Below are positions 6,607 to 7,199 of a stretch of 7,199 nucleotides of DNA, one piece after another. This DNA is from an uncultured Brevinema sp. (GTDB lineage: Bacteria; Spirochaetota; Brevinematia; Brevinematales; Brevinemataceae), in contig CAMQSH010000097.1 of NCBI GenBank assembly GCA_947036575.1, positions 1 to 7,199 of the forward strand, read 5' to 3'. A program made the translations under genes and the position numbers. Every line of letters begins with the position of its first letter. Position 1 is the stretch's first letter. The notes beneath the pieces are model-generated. The model did no database searches and was not told the origin of the DNA. It saw nothing but the letters and a program-made list of their open reading frames with translations.

Positions 6607-7199
6607 TTAGTCTTCTGTATTAAATAAAGTCTGTATATCATCTCTTTGTTGAAATTTCATCCCTAAGTGTTCATAGGCTCTAAAAGATGCCACACGACCT
6701 CTAGGAGTACGTTGTATATATCCTTTCTGGATTAAATAAGGTTCTATCACATCTTCTAAGGTTTCGATTTCTTCGTTGAGGGTGGCGGCAAGAGCTGATA
6801 CTCCCACAGGGCCACCTTGATAAAACTCTATTATTATTTGGAGTAATTTTCTGTCGACAGAGTCTAATCCTTCGTGATCTATTTCTAATTTTTTTAGCGT
6901 TTGATCTATAAATTCGGCGTGAGCTTCTGGAATATTAGCCACAAGAGCAAAGTCAGAAATCCTTCTGAGTAGTCTGTTAGCAATGCGAGGAGTGCCTCTA
7001 GATCGACAAGCCAAGGCCTTAGCACCTGAGTCATCAATATTCACATGAAGAATTGTAGCAGAGCGTTTGATAACGTCTGAAAGTTCTTGCTCATTATAAA
7101 ATTCCATTCTTTCTATAATTCCAAAACGAGAACGTAAAGGAGCTGATAAAGATCCAGCTCTTGTAGTCGCTCCTATTAAGGTAAATCTCGGTATAGAAA
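6607..7199 (-). CDS. ruvB: Holliday junction branch migration helicase RuvB, C-terminal 196 residues (5' end outside window)
   Basis: RuvB is the AAA+ hexameric motor that, with RuvA, drives Holliday-junction branch migration during recombination and repair. The frame continues unbroken to the window edge, so the ATG at 7107 is an internal methionine. The extra 30 codons encode PRFTLIGATTRAG (sensor 1 region) and PLRSRFGI, whose second arginine is in the arginine-finger position. Next come RGTPRIANRLLRRISDFA (lid/sensor 2 region) and the C-terminal winged helix: GLDSVDRKLL, FYQGGPVGVSALAATL, EDVIEPYLIQKGYIQRTPRGRVAS. The usual length is about 330-350 residues, so roughly 140 N-terminal residues with the Walker motifs lie outside. 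The gene ends TAA at 6607, 61 bases before the glycosyltransferase operon. No strong terminator separates them, so read-through is possible. Identification is secure. Confidence 0.97.
   Translation of the reverse strand, partial: SIPRFTLIGATTRAGSLSAPLRSRFGIIERMEFYNEQELSDVIKRSATILHVNIDDSGAKALACRSRGTPRIANRLLRRISDFALVANIPEAHAEFIDQTLKKLEIDHEGLDSVDRKLLQIIIEFYQGGPVGVSALAATLNEEIETLEDVIEPYLIQKGYIQRTPRGRVASFRAYEHLGMKFQQRDDIQTLFNTED

Noticed and set aside
6607..7107. ruvB starting at the ATG at 7107
   Set aside because: The frame stays open upstream and encodes the RuvB sensor 1 and arginine-finger motifs, so this methionine is internal.

Overview
This is an AT-rich bacterial chromosome segment. Hand-counted 60-base rows run from about 17% G+C in the tail of one glycosyltransferase gene to about 50% in ruvB. 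Every gene I can support is on the minus strand, so transcription runs from base 7199 towards base 1. In that order the genes are ruvB (5' end outside the window), a two-domain glycosyltransferase, two tandem family-32-like glycosyltransferases, rpsD, and the N-terminal half of dnaE (3' end outside the window). No tRNA, rRNA, CRISPR array or insertion sequence is visible, and no gap between genes exceeds about 125 bases.

Host: the ribosomal protein S4 lacks the N-terminal zinc cysteines and has an alphaproteobacterial- or spirochaete-like middle and end (SEKQ, LERRLD..VYRAGF, NHGHF.VNGKKV.IPSY, EYYSR terminus). DnaE is the single-polypeptide DnaE1 type, not PolC. I read this as a low-GC bacterium, probably Gram-negative and possibly host-associated. 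I cannot fix the phylum from this window.

Layout: 6607-7199 is the C-terminal part of RuvB, the Holliday-junction branch-migration motor. 2337-6545 is a compact three-gene glycosyltransferase cassette: a GT2+GT4 fusion protein, then two paralogous DXD glycosyltransferases. The gaps inside it are 1 and 14 bases, so it behaves as one operon, probably building a surface glycan. 1603-2214 is rpsD, with its own strong sigma70-type promoter, a structured leader and a strong intrinsic terminator. 1-1498 is dnaE, whose start lies only about 50 bases beyond that terminator.

The points most worth a second look are in the cassette: the tandem GT32 duplication with conserved front ends and divergent back ends, similar basic tails on all three enzymes, and an A9 tract placed where slippage would change one tail. 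Also notable are the palindrome and hairpin in front of rpsD, and the altered PHP domain of DnaE. I did not find convincing evidence for a wholly new type of system.
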